From Carposina sasakii (Eukaryota; Arthropoda; Insecta; Lepidoptera; Carposinidae), in contig CP053154.1 of assembly GCA_014607495.2 (NCBI GenBank), positions 4,650,001 to 4,714,000 of the forward strand: 64,000 bases of DNA, in the 5' to 3' direction. Under the pieces are notes generated by a model. It was not told the DNA's origin, made no database searches, and was given only the letters and a program-made list of their open reading frames with translations. Shown one piece after another: positions 1 through 11,350 of the stretch (positions are counted from its first letter, which is position 1; every line of letters starts with the position of its first letter). The position numbers and the translations under genes were made by a program.

Positions 1-383
1 GAAGGAAAGGCAAGGGGAACTAATCCCATACAGCCATTGTCTTTAGTAAATGTTTTCTGAATTTATGATGGATGATATTGATGATGATGAATGGAAACGT
101 CGGGAAAATCCTCAGGAACAAGTGTAAAGTTAGTCAAAATGAAAAATTATTGCAGAAACAACTTACATGGGCCCATGAAGAGATCGTATTCCGGCTAAAG
201 TTTTACTCAGCTTACCTGCGTATAAAACCATGCACACGCACTAGATTCACATCACAAGTAATCAAAATATAACTTATCTACCAGAAAACATCACTTTGCG
301 GACACATGCAAGCCATTTACAAATATTTTTTGATTTCAACAAGAAAATTACACCTGCACCATTCCAGCTTTTCCCGCCGAATC
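1..383 (-). repeat. Family A retroposon copy, cut by window edge
   Basis: On the minus strand this begins with the family A 5' end (complement of 362-383, GATTCGGCGGGAAAAGCTGG) and runs through the family's internal GAT-rich microsatellite (about 67-92) to the 3' region GGGCTTAGTTCCCCTTGCC near the window edge. The 3' tail lies outside the window. It closely matches the copies at 503-905, 5372-5785, 40468-40874, 48912-49317 and 49338-49750. The open frames in it are recurrent repeat translations, not genes. Confidence 0.9.
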
Positions 384-396
384 GTAGGATTATTGA

Positions 397-475
397 TTTT
401 TTTTTTGTTTAGTTTATCCCGAAGGAAAGGCAAGGGGAACTAAGCCCATACAGCCATTTTCTTTAGTAAATGATT
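397..475 (-). repeat. 5'-truncated family A copy with target-site duplication
   Basis: Only the last ~70 bases of family A plus its tail (seen as T-run 397-408) are present. It is flanked by a 13-base direct repeat, GTAGGATTATTGA, at 384-396 and 476-488. Severe 5' truncation with a tail and a variable-length duplication is the signature of target-primed reverse transcription, so this small copy shows how the family moves. Confidence 0.85.
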
Positions 476-502
476 GTAGGATTATTGAATTCCAATCTCA
501 TA

Positions 503-905
503 TTTTTTTTTGTTTAGTTTATCCCGAAGGAAAGGCAAGGGGAAATAAGCCCATACAGCCATTATCTTTAGTAAATGATTTCTGAATTTATGATGGATGA
601 TAATGATGATGAATGGAAACGTCGGGAAAATCCTCAAGGACAAGTGTAAAGTTAGTCAAAATGAAAAATAATTGCAGAAACAACTTACATGGGCCCATGA
701 AGAGATCGTATTCCGGCTAAAGTTTTACTCGGCTTACCTGCGTATAAAACGATGCACACGCACTAGATTCACATTACAAGTAATCAAAATATAACTTATG
801 TACCAGAAAACATCACTTTACGGACACATGCAAGCCATTTACAAATAATTTTTAATTTTCACAAGAAAATTACACCTGCACCCTTCCAGCTTTTCTCGCC
901 GAATC
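503..905 (-). repeat. Family A retroposon, near full length
   Basis: The T-run at 503-511 is the tail in complement, followed by GTTTAGTTTATCCCGAAGG and ending at 901-905 with the complement of the 5' end. No convincing target-site duplication was found; the flanks share only a few bases. Confidence 0.88.
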
Positions 906-918
906 CATACACGAATGA

Positions 919-1113
919 TTTTTTTTTGTTTAGTTTATCCCGAAGGAAAGGCAAGGGGAACTGAGCCCATACAGCCATTGTCTTTAGTAAATAATTTCTG
1001 AATTTATGATGGATGATAATGATGATGATGAATTGAAACGTCGGGAAAATCCTCAAAAACAAGTGTAAAGTTCACAAGAAAATGACATCTGCACCCTTCC
1101 AGCTTTTCCCGCC
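919..1113 (-). repeat. Family A copy with internal deletion
   Basis: Tail and 3' portion are present (919 to about 1070). The sequence then jumps from GTGTAAAG directly to TTCACAAG and the 5' portion, so roughly 210 internal bases are missing. It lies right next to the copy at 503-905, giving a cluster of four copies in 1.1 kb. Confidence 0.82.
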
Positions 1114-1640
1114 CTTCGCATGCATAGACCGAAACGTTTTCAATTCGATCTTTTTTGTAGTTATTTTTTTGTTTTTTTATTTTTAAGGCAAAGGTCATAG
1201 AAGATGTACATCCAACGTATGATATAAGATTTAAAACATTATTTCAATATTATCCTATGATAATATATATAAAATATAATATTTCATTCCATGTTAATTC
1301 GCTTAAATATTATGAATAATGTACTTTTTTTTGTTACTATATTTATTATTATTATTATACAAATTAATACTAAATAACCTACGAACTAAACTTATTTGCA
1401 ATAATAACTAAACCTACGAAAAAAACAAAAAACTAGAGCTACAAAATAAAATAAAATTTACAAATGAGTCGTATAGAATCAATACCGGCTATCTGACTAA
1501 TGGCCGATTATTGAAAAACCTAAAAAAAACGATTTTAAGCCTTTATTATGTACCTAGATTAAAATTATCATTCGAATAACTAAATATAATCGTCAAGGAC
1601 TATAAAATGTACAAATACTTAAAGAAAATATTAAATTGCG
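1114..1640. other. AT-rich intergenic DNA
   Basis: No coding signal, known repeat or splice pattern was recognised. The stretch is strongly AT-rich with short ATT runs. Confidence 0.5.
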
Positions 1641-1790
1641 GCAATGAATGAAATTTGGTTTTTGCAGATGGCCAAATTTGATACCGAAATTTAAAGATAG
1701 CTATGTTTGATCCCAACCCAAGGAGAAATGGCCATCTTTGATTCCAAACGAATAATAGATAGCCATGTTTGAAGCTAATTACAAACAAAC
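1640..1790 (+). repeat. Direct short repeats, downstream side of the transposase-like pseudogene
   Basis: Four diverged copies of a ~16-base motif lie here in one orientation: AGATGGCCAAATTTGAT, AGATAGCTATGTTTGAT, AATGGCCATCTTTGAT and AGATAGCCATGTTTGAA. Three more lie at 4838-5035 on the other side of the pseudogene. Arrays like this near both ends of a transposase gene are typical of subterminal transposase-binding sites, but that role is inferred. Confidence 0.55.
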
Positions 1791-1894
1791 GATGTTAGGG
1801 TTGTCAAAATTCAACAAAGTTAAAAATAATGTTTAATATTGAACGAAATAAAACACACATTAAATAAAGTAGAATATACATTAAATTTCACTTT

Positions 1895-4697
1895 TTATAT
1901 ACGAAGATCAGGTGCATCTTCTAATGGTTCTTCGCAATAATTAAGTGTATTTTCTTCGGGTGGTGCACTCAATGTCTCCTGTGAGGTGAATAAGTTTTTG
2001 TAAAACTCTAAGGATTGTACCTGCGGCCACTCAGGACCGAAGTGTTTTTCAAGCAATTTTTTGACATCTTGTAGTTTATTTTTATTTACAGGTATACCGC
2101 TGGACAGAGATTGCGGCACAACCATCTCAATTATTTTACCTTTTTGACATACATTAACTGCTTGAGCAATATCACTCTTGTAAAACAGTTCGCCTCAAAT
2201 AAGTACATTCCCAGGTTTATTAGATCGTTTAAGTATGAACCGTTTGCACTCTTTGAATCTCATTGGCCAAGATGTTGTCTGTTTCACAACATTTTTTATA
2301 GCATCTCTCCAATTTTTTATGGGACAGTCGGTACCTAACTCCACCAACGTCGCCGTTTCTGCGATTACGTCTTTTATTTCGTTCGGGTGTATAATCACGT
2401 CATTCTTTTTCAACTTTTTCTCAATCACCCCAAATACCCTATCTGCAGGCATATAAGAGTGCCCGGTGACTGGAAACACAATTTCAATTTCTTTTATAGA
2501 TTTATTTTTTAGAATCCATTCGCAACAAGCACCTACCACGATACAATTCTTGTTCTGACCGCCACAACCATCAGCAACTAATCGGATAGTATTAATATTA
2601 GTTTTGTCTGTTTCGGTTAAACGGTGGTAAACAGCGGATGCAACAAGGTTTGAATCTTTGTGAAATTTATCTTCTGTGCACACGTAAGAAAATATGCGAT
2701 TCTTTGCGAATGAAAGTGTAGACGATCCCTCAACCATAGTTAAATTATAAAAATATAGCTGTCGGCTATAATATGTTATCTGGTCGGGTAATTTTGGCAA
2801 GGGTAGGTTCTTCTGGCAGTCAAAAGAAATGATTTTTAATCCATCACTTTCATCACGTAACTTTTCGAAAAAAGTTTTCGCTCTTAGAGTATGAACTCGT
2901 TTGGCGGTTATTAGCTCATTTTTTTTTGCATGGTCATTTTCATTTTAAATTTTTTCTCGCAGCTCCAAACACGCAGAACATGCATCAGTCTTAGGTGATC
3001 CGAAGCCAATATTGTAATATTTATTGAAAATACTACGGAAGTAAGATTTTTTGACATCTGGATTTGAAAATTCACTGTCTTTATAAATTGTATACAATTT
3101 ATTGACATTGAGCTCTGACGGCAGATATTTTCTCTCTGTGAATTTACTTTTCCTGCAGTAATGTGATTCGATGCATTTTAGATTTTGAATGAATTTATGG
3201 ATCGACTCTTTCAGTGCAGAATATTTATGTTTCTTGTGGTCACCACCACGTGTTTCGGTGGGAAACTGCGAGAGGTAAAAGAATCTATTCGTGACATAAG
3301 CTACGCGGTGTTTTGTTATGCCAAATATAGACAAAAAAAACTTTTTGCATATGGGAATTTTTGTCCCTTTGTCTACAATAACAGTATATTTTGTAACAGT
3401 TTGTCTTTTTCCTTTAAAATTAGGCCTATGTTGCACTGGTACAATACTACAATACTTTAAAATAAGTGCATCTTGCACCTTTTTTTCTGCGTGTTCATAA
3501 AATTTTAGATGCAAATTCATTATTTGAGCCATTGTCAACTTATCACATTGAAACGCTTTAGTCGAATGGTTACAGACTCTTTGCGGTATGGATTTTGAGG
3601 AGTACCTGAAAATAAATATGTTTAATATTAGTGTTGGTTGACCCTAGTGGTGTATTTAGGTTCAGTCCTGTCCTGCTCTCAGCCATAAATGCAAGTACAT
3701 TAACAACACACGTATACGATACAATGAGTCACACCTACACATCAAAACATTACTATAAAAGATATTGCATTTTATGCGCATGCATATTCGTGCAAATAAT
3801 AATAGTTTTTGTTTAATTGAAATCGGTCCAAGTTTTATCGAAGCTACAGCGTTGTAAAGCTTCACCGCTTTTTAAAATATGCATTCGTTCGCACGCTACT
3901 GCTATGACGTCAAGTCGCGGGAGTCGTGTCCGATTGCGGGTGATGCGGAATGTTAATGTGCATGAAATTTGTTTTAGTAAATTGATTTGCACTCAATATT
4001 TCAAGTGTTTGTTGTTGTATCTGTGTCAGCAATTACTTAAGACATTATTCTTGTTAAATTAACATATGATGGAAGGCAGTTTTGTAACTTACGTCAAAAT
4101 GATCTTCTCAACAATACACGTGACTAGAGGCTGCTCTTTACATAACTCATAACCACTTTTTCCTAATATTTTTACCAATGTTACAAAAAAAACTATTTTT
4201 GGGGCGTCATTGAAGTTGGTACCTACACATAGGGACAATACAATATTTCTTAAAAAATTTACTGATTCACTATTGAAAAACAATTGAATTTATACCGAAA
4301 TCGCGATAGCGCAACGAGCCAAACTATGTAGGTGTGTACGCAAGTACTGACACGCCGCTTGCAAGTTGACGTCACACATAAGCGCGGTCGCCTAGCCCCG
4401 CGAAGGCCGTACTTTAACGTTATCTCAGTAATTTTTAAGACAGCAAAAAAATAAAAACAGATCTTTTTTCTCGAGTTACCTATTTTTTCAATATGCTGGT
4501 AGCAAAAAACCTTGTGGTCACTCATTTAGACTTTGAGTATTATATTTAGGTACATTATAATATTAGTAAACATAACGTGCCAACCCTGACTACGCCACTT
4601 ACCTCATTCTCTTCGCCACATTTCGTTTCCAATTTGCGGGATCTTTCTGACGTTTCCTGGAATACCGATTTGTTACCGGTGTGGGGCTACAATCCAT
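1895..4697 (-). pseudogene. Transposase-like protein (DUF7869-type), broken copy
   Basis: Exon 1 is 4603-4697 (starts MDCSPTPVTNRYSRKRQ, then a KRQKDPANWKRN basic motif; donor GTAAG). Exon 2 begins at 3605 after a TTTTCAG acceptor; AG+G completes an Arg codon, so the join is in phase. The rest is one long exon. Family hallmarks seen are ESHYCR, YLPSELN, FGSPKTDACSACLELRE, ISFDCQKNLPLPKLPDQ, ADGCGGQNKN and HFGPEWPQVQSLEFYK. This kind of protein is widespread in insects and cnidarians; I associate it with DUF7869 and suspect a transposase origin. Three lesions break it: TAA at 2945-2947, a one-base shift in the A-run near 2926-2934, and TGA near 2194-2196 where the family has Arg (CGA to TGA, a CpG-type change). 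Beyond each break the family sequence continues. The intron (3606-4602) shows nothing recognisable. Confidence 0.8.
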
Positions 4698-4837
4698 GAT
4701 TTTGTTTCTAGTAAATTATATTAACTACAATCACTTTTTCTTTAATAAATCAGTAAATAAGCTAGCAACGTGAAGTATGCAAGACGCTAAGCGGCCGTTA
4801 CAAGACGAAAGAAAATGCATGCTTGTGATTGGCCGAC

Positions 4838-5035
4838 CAACAAAGGTAGCCATGTTTGAAACTAAAAGTTTACAGATACCCACATTTGAAACTGATACCC
4901 AACTTGTCAATGGATTTTCTACTATAAATATTCGTCTTTGATATTGAGGTGATTTATACGTTAAAAGTATTCAAAATTACCTGTATTGCCACATTTAAAA
5001 CTCCATTTTGACAAAATCGACAGATGTCCGCCTTT
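4838..5035 (+). repeat. Direct short repeats, upstream side of the transposase-like pseudogene
   Basis: Three copies of the 1640-1790 motif occur here: GGTAGCCATGTTTGAAAC, AGATACCCACATTTGAAAC and AGATGTCCGCCTTTGATCC. They have the same orientation as those on the other side, so they are direct and not terminal inverted repeats. The precise ends of the presumed transposon could not be located. Confidence 0.5.
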
Positions 5036-5371
5036 GATCCTATACAACTCAAATAGAAGACTCCTTGCAAGTCCTTCACCGCTGGCAATGTGCCCAAAAG
5101 GCTGGCAGCGTTGCCCCGCTGGATAGCGAGGCTTACTCGCTGTCCAAAAAATGAGCCAGCCCTCTGGTCATGAGATGCCTCGACCAACCTTTTCGAAATA
5201 TCCTTATAAAGGTTGTGGGCTCCTGGACCCCATGGCCCGTGGTTTCAACCCCAAACGGCTCAAATAGGTAGTCACCACTTCTATGTACTCTTCTTATTAT
5301 CCAAAAATAAAGCAAAATGTGTGACTGACTTTGACATTGACATTTACAAATCTTCCACATCATGACACTGA

Positions 5372-5785
5372 GGATTTGGCGGGAAAAGCTGAAAGGGTGC
5401 AGGTGTAATCTTCTTGTGAAAATCAAAAATCATTTGTAAATGGCTTACATGTGTCCGTAAAGTGATGTTTTCTGGTAGATAAGTTATATTTTGATTACTT
5501 GTGATGTGAATCTTGTGCGTGTGCATGGTTTTATACGCAGGTAAGCTGAGTAAAACTTTAGCCGGAATACGATCTCTTCATGGGCCCATGTAAGTTGTTT
5601 CTGCAATAATTTTTCATTTTGACTAACTTTACACTTGTTCTTGAGGATTTTCCCGACGTTTCCATTCATCATCATTGTCATTCATCATAAATTCAAAATA
5701 CATTTTACTAAACAATGATTAGGCTGTATGGGCTTAGTTCCCCTTGCCTTTCCTTCGGGATAAACTAAAAAAATAAAATAAAAAA
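5372..5785 (+). repeat. Family A retroposon with 13-bp target-site duplication
   Basis: Starts GGATTTGGCGGGAAAAGC, ends CTTCGGGATAAACTAAA followed by an A-rich tail (5764-5785). It is flanked by ATCATGACACTGA at 5359-5371 and 5786-5798. It lies about 140 bp upstream of the SPCS3 start codon. Confidence 0.92.
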
Positions 5786-5924
5786 ATCATGACACTGACG
5801 TGTTGATCGGATTTGGTTACCAAAAACAATATTTTCGACAAATTGTGGTTAAATTACAGAAACCACACGAATATTTACTTAACATAGTTGTTTTATTTAA
5901 CAGGGCACAAATATTTATAACAAA

Positions 5925-6666
5925 ATGTACTCCGTGTTAACCAGAGGAAATGCGATATTAACATACACATTGAGCGTGTTAGCATGTCTTACGTTTCTGT
6001 GTTTTCTTTCCACCCTTACTGTGGATTACAGAACCGCAGCTCATATGAACACAGTTAAAGTCGTAGTGTAAGTATCTATGCCACAATTTTATTACTGAAA
6101 TCATGATTACGATACTAACTTATGTTCTTCACTTACAGAAAAAATCTACCAGACTATGGCTCATTTCGGGAAATAAATGATCTCGGTTTCTTAACTTTCG
6201 ATCTGAAGACCGATCTCTCTAATCTCTTCAATTGGAATGTAAAGCAGTTGTTTTTATATCTAACTGCAGAGTATATTACCCCAAATAATGAACTTAATCA
6301 AGTAGTACTATGGGACAAGATTATCCTGAGAGGAGAAAATGCTGTACTAGACTTCAAAAACATGAACACCAAATACTATTTCTTTGATGATGGTAATGGT
6401 TTAAAGTAAGTATGTCAATGTATACTTGTTCAGCAATGGCATAATCAGTTCATGCAAATATTCAGTTAACTAAAGTGAACCTAATTCTTGTCAGTTATTT
6501 AATGTTTTAATTACTTTCGAATATTTATTTTTTCAGGGGACACAATAATGTCACTCTAACTTTATCTTGGAACATCATCCCCAATGCTGGCCTGTTGCCC
6601 AACATTCAAGCTATTGGACAACATTCCTTTAAGTTTCCTGCAGACTACACTCAGACCAGAGTATGA
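5925..6666 (+). CDS. SPCS3: Signal peptidase complex subunit 3
   Basis: Three exons (5925-6067, 6139-6405, 6537-6666) give 179 residues, the usual length of SPC22/23. The protein is a single-pass ER membrane subunit of the signal peptidase complex that cleaves signal sequences from secretory proteins; the N-terminal hydrophobic segment (about residues 12-33) is the membrane anchor and the rest is lumenal. Recognisable blocks are SVLACLTFLCFLSTLTVDYR, DYGSFREINDLGFLTFDL, LFNWNVKQLFLYLTAEY, VVLWDKIILRG and the C-terminal VTLTLSWNIIPNAGLLP. All introns are short (71 and 131 bases) with GTAAGT donors and pyrimidine-CAG acceptors; junction codons read through in phase. The ATG at 5925 is chosen because it precedes the anchor exactly as in orthologues. 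No damage is seen. Confidence 0.97.
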
Positions 6667-9600
6667 TCCTCAGATCTGAACTTGCATTGCTACCTACAAT
6701 TTTTTGTTGTGTAAAATTTTTGTAGTGTTAAATTTGCTATTGGTAAGAGTAAATATGGTTTAAAATTTAAAGTTATTTCTATTTGTTGTTTATATGGATT
6801 CCTGAATGTTTTGATCAATATTGGGCCTTTGCTGTTGCGAAGCTAACTAATGAAGGATTTGTTAATTTTTATGGCCAATCTCATGCTTAACACCTAATAT
6901 CTGTAAGCACTTGAAATATATCCAGTGGTACATGATATAGGATCGTACCCATCCATCTCAGAAGAGAACACCTACAGAAATTTTAAAAAAACCACACTTA
7001 TTTGATTACTTTATATTTATCAATTAAATTTTACAAATACATTTAAGATTCTACATTTTGTTGTTCTATAGCAGGAAAATACTAATTTCTCTATCATTGC
7101 TTTTAAACCTATGTAGGATTACATATTGCCATGGTTCTAAATTGTATGATAATACAAAAGAATATAGCATGAAGATCATGTTCATTCATATTTTGCATTA
7201 ATATTTTTTTTTACTCAATGACATTGAAATGGTCAAGGCTGAATTCATATTTCATTTTAAACTACATAATTTACTTTGACTACGATTAAATATATAATTT
7301 TTAGACCTCAAATGAAATGAGGTAAATACACTAAGGATAGTATGTATAAATAATTTGGAGTTGTAGTCTTTTAACAAACACTAAAAAATTAACTAACTGT
7401 AAAAATATAACTTAAGTACCATCGGTGCAACAACGGCACAATCGTCAAAAAATACAAAAAGCAATTGTGTCATTATTCTACTTTAGAACAAGGGCACATT
7501 TGTCAAAAAATGCAAAACAATTGTGCCGTTGTTGTACTGACGGTGCGATGTATTCATCACAAGCACACAACTATTATTATAAACCTTGATAAATTTTTCA
7601 TCATTTTCAATGATTGTTATCTGTTGCATGGCTTAAGTCATGGATAGCATTACTTGAATCTAGAAATAACATTTAACAGTATTTTTGTGCAAAAATTTCT
7701 AGATATACATGGTAGGTACAAACAATTTGTAAACTGTAAAAATTTTAAATTTACCTTATTCAAATAAAATAGAAGTAATATCCTATACTACATTAAAATT
7801 TAAATGGTACATGTGTTTATTATGTATTATCTGGTAATAATCACATCTTAGGATTTCACTAAAGATGAACCTACTCCAAAAATGGTAAACATTTTTACAA
7901 ATGATATAGAACTAAAATAATTCCACTAATTTTCTGGCTATTAAGATAAGCTATAACTTTAGCAAAAGTTAAAAATTTCGCATTATTGATAAGTAGTTTA
8001 CTATGAATAACAGAACAAAATTTAAGGACGGCTACAACAAGTTTAATACATTTTTTTATTGCAATTACTCAATGCACAGTATTATTATCATTGCATGTTA
8101 TCTATTCTAGAATATAAAATCCAACCCAAATGCCACTATCAAGAGATGCTACTCTTTACCTCTAACATTCAAAGCTGACCTTATCTAAATCTCTTGGGAA
8201 GTATTGCAAATTTCTGCAAACATTACATGAATTTATTGAAGAGTGCCTCACCCTATACTCGATCAAATTCTTATGACAATAGACATATTTTATTACTAAG
8301 TTTAACAAGATGCGAAATGATTAAGGTAGACCAAAAATGATGGTGCTTGAAGTATATTGAGGTCCTTACCATGAACATGACCTAAGGGATTTTTGTGATG
8401 TTTAAAATGTATGTTAGATGGAAACAACTATCGAAAAATATCCACAATAGTTATGTTGAGCATATTGTACAAAATGCTCATGGCTTTGGACCCTTATTTA
8501 AATTGACTAGCTTTCCTTAATGCCTGTCAAACTTTCAAATATGACCTGTTATTTCACCAGTTTTGAAACATACATAAAGAATAGATCCCAGAGTAATACT
8601 CTAAAAAAATTACTAACCATATCTATCTAAATATTCGAGTATTATTTATTTCATTCATTGAGAAACTATTTTTTATTTTAAATTAGGTACATTATATGTT
8701 GTGAACTAAACTTTACATAATCCATTTCTAAATTATTATTTTTTTGCAAAAAGCATAGCAATCTCTGCTTTTCAGTTAGACATTCACTGCCAGCAGATTT
8801 TCTAAGGGTGCCGCTATCAGGTCAAGTCAACACCTAGTGCCAGGACGCAAATGAGCGTCGCCGGCACCTCTAGAAAGCATAGAGAACGCAAATATGTAGT
8901 CGCCGGCACTGAATATGTCAACACCATAATATGAAAAAAAATTCAAAAGTTCTATGAATAAATAAAGTCCCAATTAAACCAAAATATTTGTATTACTTAT
9001 AAACTCAGTCAAAACAACATAATGACCACAAAATTTAAATTTCAGAATTTTAATAGAAATTATAACCAGTTAATCTTGATTAACAGCATAGACTACATAG
9101 ATTGTGTAACAGAAGTTGTACTAAAAACACTAGGCATGATATTTCAATACAGATCTTTGTCCATTCTTTATACAATTCTATCATGTGACCAACCGGTAGG
9201 GCCGTCACTCAGATGTGATATGGCAGAAAAAGATACATAATATAAGTAACCTTGTCTCTATGAAAACATGACTTCAGCATGATATCTTTAAGTGGCCTTT
9301 TTTGTTTTGACTAGTCTACATGCCTAAACAATTCATAATGTAAATACTTAAATCTAGATTAGAATATGCAATATGTATGTCTATTTATTTGCTACATGTT
9401 GTGGCAATACTGAACAAACAAATCACAGTCTAGAAATGTTGTTGCATCTAAAAGTAAAACATACATAGAATTAATAACAACTATAACTTTGTTATACATA
9501 ACTATACCTATTGTATATTATATATTAGACAAAGTTATTAGAAATTTCTAATACAATGAATTTAATGAGCCATTGGCTATTACGTTTTGCATATTGTCAA

Positions 9601-9809
9601 AAGACCTAACATCCAAAATTGTGTAACAGTATAGAATGTAGAAGTTGTTAACTGCTGACAGTTCTCTGTGAAACATTACATTTTGCCTGCACATTGGATT
9701 GAGAAGTGTGAAGTGATGGATTGAATGTGCAGACAAGATGTGTTGTCTACCTACAAGTAGTCGGCGTGGAGACGCGCATTCAGAGGCGACAGGGCTCCAC
9801 TGCAGGGCG
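6667..9809. other. Intergenic region between SPCS3 and the FGFR1OP2-like gene
   Basis: AT-rich, without a supported gene. The 3' UTR of SPCS3 probably occupies the first part, but no decisive polyadenylation site was chosen. It contains a foldback repeat at 7421-7545 and two tandem copies of an ACGCAAAT...GTCGCCGGCAC motif near 8845-8912, probably repeat debris. Confidence 0.5.
7421..7545. repeat. Foldback (inverted) repeat, ~125 bp
   Basis: The left arm (7421-7443, GTGCAACAACGGCACAAT) is complementary to the right arm (7519-7545, ATTGTGCCGTTGTTGTAC). The interior carries a partial extra copy around 7465-7510. Small size and complementary ends suggest a MITE remnant; no target-site duplication could be assigned. 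Confidence 0.55.
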
Positions 9810-11350
9810 TCACGCGCCGGTCAACGGCGGCCCATCTGTCTGCACATCTTTATCCTCTGTGAGAGGTGCACTTGGTCTGTCCGAGCCATAGCGTCTTGAT
9901 AGATCCAACATTTCTCTCAGTCCCTGAAAAAAGATAATTAAAGAATAGTGACTATATATTTATTTTAACCCGTGAGGTGAATGGACGACCTGCTAAGGTC
10001 GCTGGTGTCAATTGGATGCAGGCTGTTTCCGACCAGTTGGAGTGGAGGTTGTTGGGGGAAGTGTGATGATGATGATGATTTATTTCAACATATTAGCATA
10101 ATTATAATAATAGTGCCTAGGTTTTCATCTGAGAGCTCTTGTTAAGTACATGATTTCCTGTATGTCTGTGCATATACCTTATTTTCAGTAATGAGCCTCT
10201 GGTAAACCTCCTCTTCTTTTCTGGTGTCCCCATTTTCATCCATGTTCACTGCTTTGTACATGACACTGGTCATCTCGTTGATCCTTTCTGCTTGTTGGCG
10301 AATTAACTAGAGAATTTTATATGTGTCAGTTAATTTCAGGCCTAGTCAATTAATAAGTATAACATTATTTTTTAAGTAATCGAATAAATAAAGTAAATTA
10401 AGATCATGAGGAAAATCCTGTTGCAATAACATTTTAGAGAAGGACCTCAGGACAACATTTAAATATAAGTATCATTACATAAGCAGACTTGTAAAAATAA
10501 AATTTTGAAATGAAAATAAAATAGATTTTGGGTAAATAAATAAAATGAAGATAAAATGCATAAATTAGTAGGAAATTTCAGGTAAAGAGCTGCATTTCCT
10601 AGATTCTTTACTAGCAGCTGAGGTGCCCTACCCCTTACAATACCCATGTGGTATAATGGTTCAAACAACCAGTTTTGGCACTAGATGTGTATGACAGAAC
10701 TACTGCGTAAATAATGTGAATTTCATTGTTCACATTCTTAACGCAGTGTTCTGTCATTTAAAAGTTGAAATGTATTTACCTCTTGCTGTTTTTCATTAAT
10801 GGCAGATTTAAAATCTATTCTAGTTTCCCATATTCTTTTTTCAGTGTGTTGCCTGTATTTTGACATTATAAGTTCCAATGCACGCCGGTGATCTTCCAAA
10901 GCTGCCCGGAGTTCCCCATTTTCTCTTTGTACATCGCGCATAAGTCGTGACTCCCTCTCTATACTAGCAATCAGAGCACCTCTAGGTCTCTCACAGGTAG
11001 CCTCATTCAGTGTATCCACTTCTTCTTTGTACTGAAAATGTATTATAACAAAATAATAGTGAGGGTGTGTAAGTAATGAAAGTCTCTAATATATAAGACA
11101 TGGCACGTCTATTAACGTTATAAAATTTTAAGACGTGTACAAAATGAAATGAATGTTTGAAAGTAGAACAAACAGTACCTAGACGCGAAAAATAAAACAT
11201 CAATCGAAAACGCACCTGTTTCATTGTATGGATCTGCCTATAAGCTGTCTGAGTTTCGGTTAGCAAAGCATCAGCTTCAGTCTCTCGTTCTTTGAGACGA
11301 CCTGCTAGTCTTTTAGCATCCAAAATAATTTGCTGTATGGTCAGTGACAT
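9810..11350 (-). CDS. FGFR1OP2: FGFR1OP2/SIKE family protein (STRIPAK component)
   Basis: Coding exons 11216-11350, 10780-11031, 10178-10306 and 9810-9923 join in phase 0 and give 209 residues, close to human SIKE1 (207). The family comprises coiled-coil proteins that bind striatin-interacting phosphatase and kinase complexes. Seen in the sequence: the N-terminal MSLTIQQIILDAKRLAGRL, a long heptad-rich stretch with ESRLMRDVQRENGELRAAL and the family signature ALELIMSKYRQHT, then ERINEMTSVMYKAVNMDENG and the C-terminal GLREMLDLSRRYGSDRPS. A TTTTTCAG acceptor directly precedes the ATG, so there is at least one untranslated 5' exon farther up. Intron 3 contains a reverse-transcriptase fragment at 9970-10076. 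Insects normally carry one gene for this pair, so the choice between the two vertebrate names is arbitrary. Confidence 0.92.
9970..10076 (+). mobile_element. RTE-like retrotransposon 3' fragment
   Basis: The translation resembles the C-terminus of the copy at 52360-54301 (VRWTDDLAKVAGVGWMQA region, then WRLLGE). It ends in a (GATGAT)n tail. It is antisense to the host gene, in its third intron. Confidence 0.8.

Noticed and set aside
5484..5681. Recurring ~65-residue frame (NGNVGKILKNKCKVSQNEKL) on the strand opposite family A, also at 72, 40580 and 49422
   Set aside because: It is the antisense translation of a retroposon, starts inside a microsatellite, and recurs only because the repeat does.
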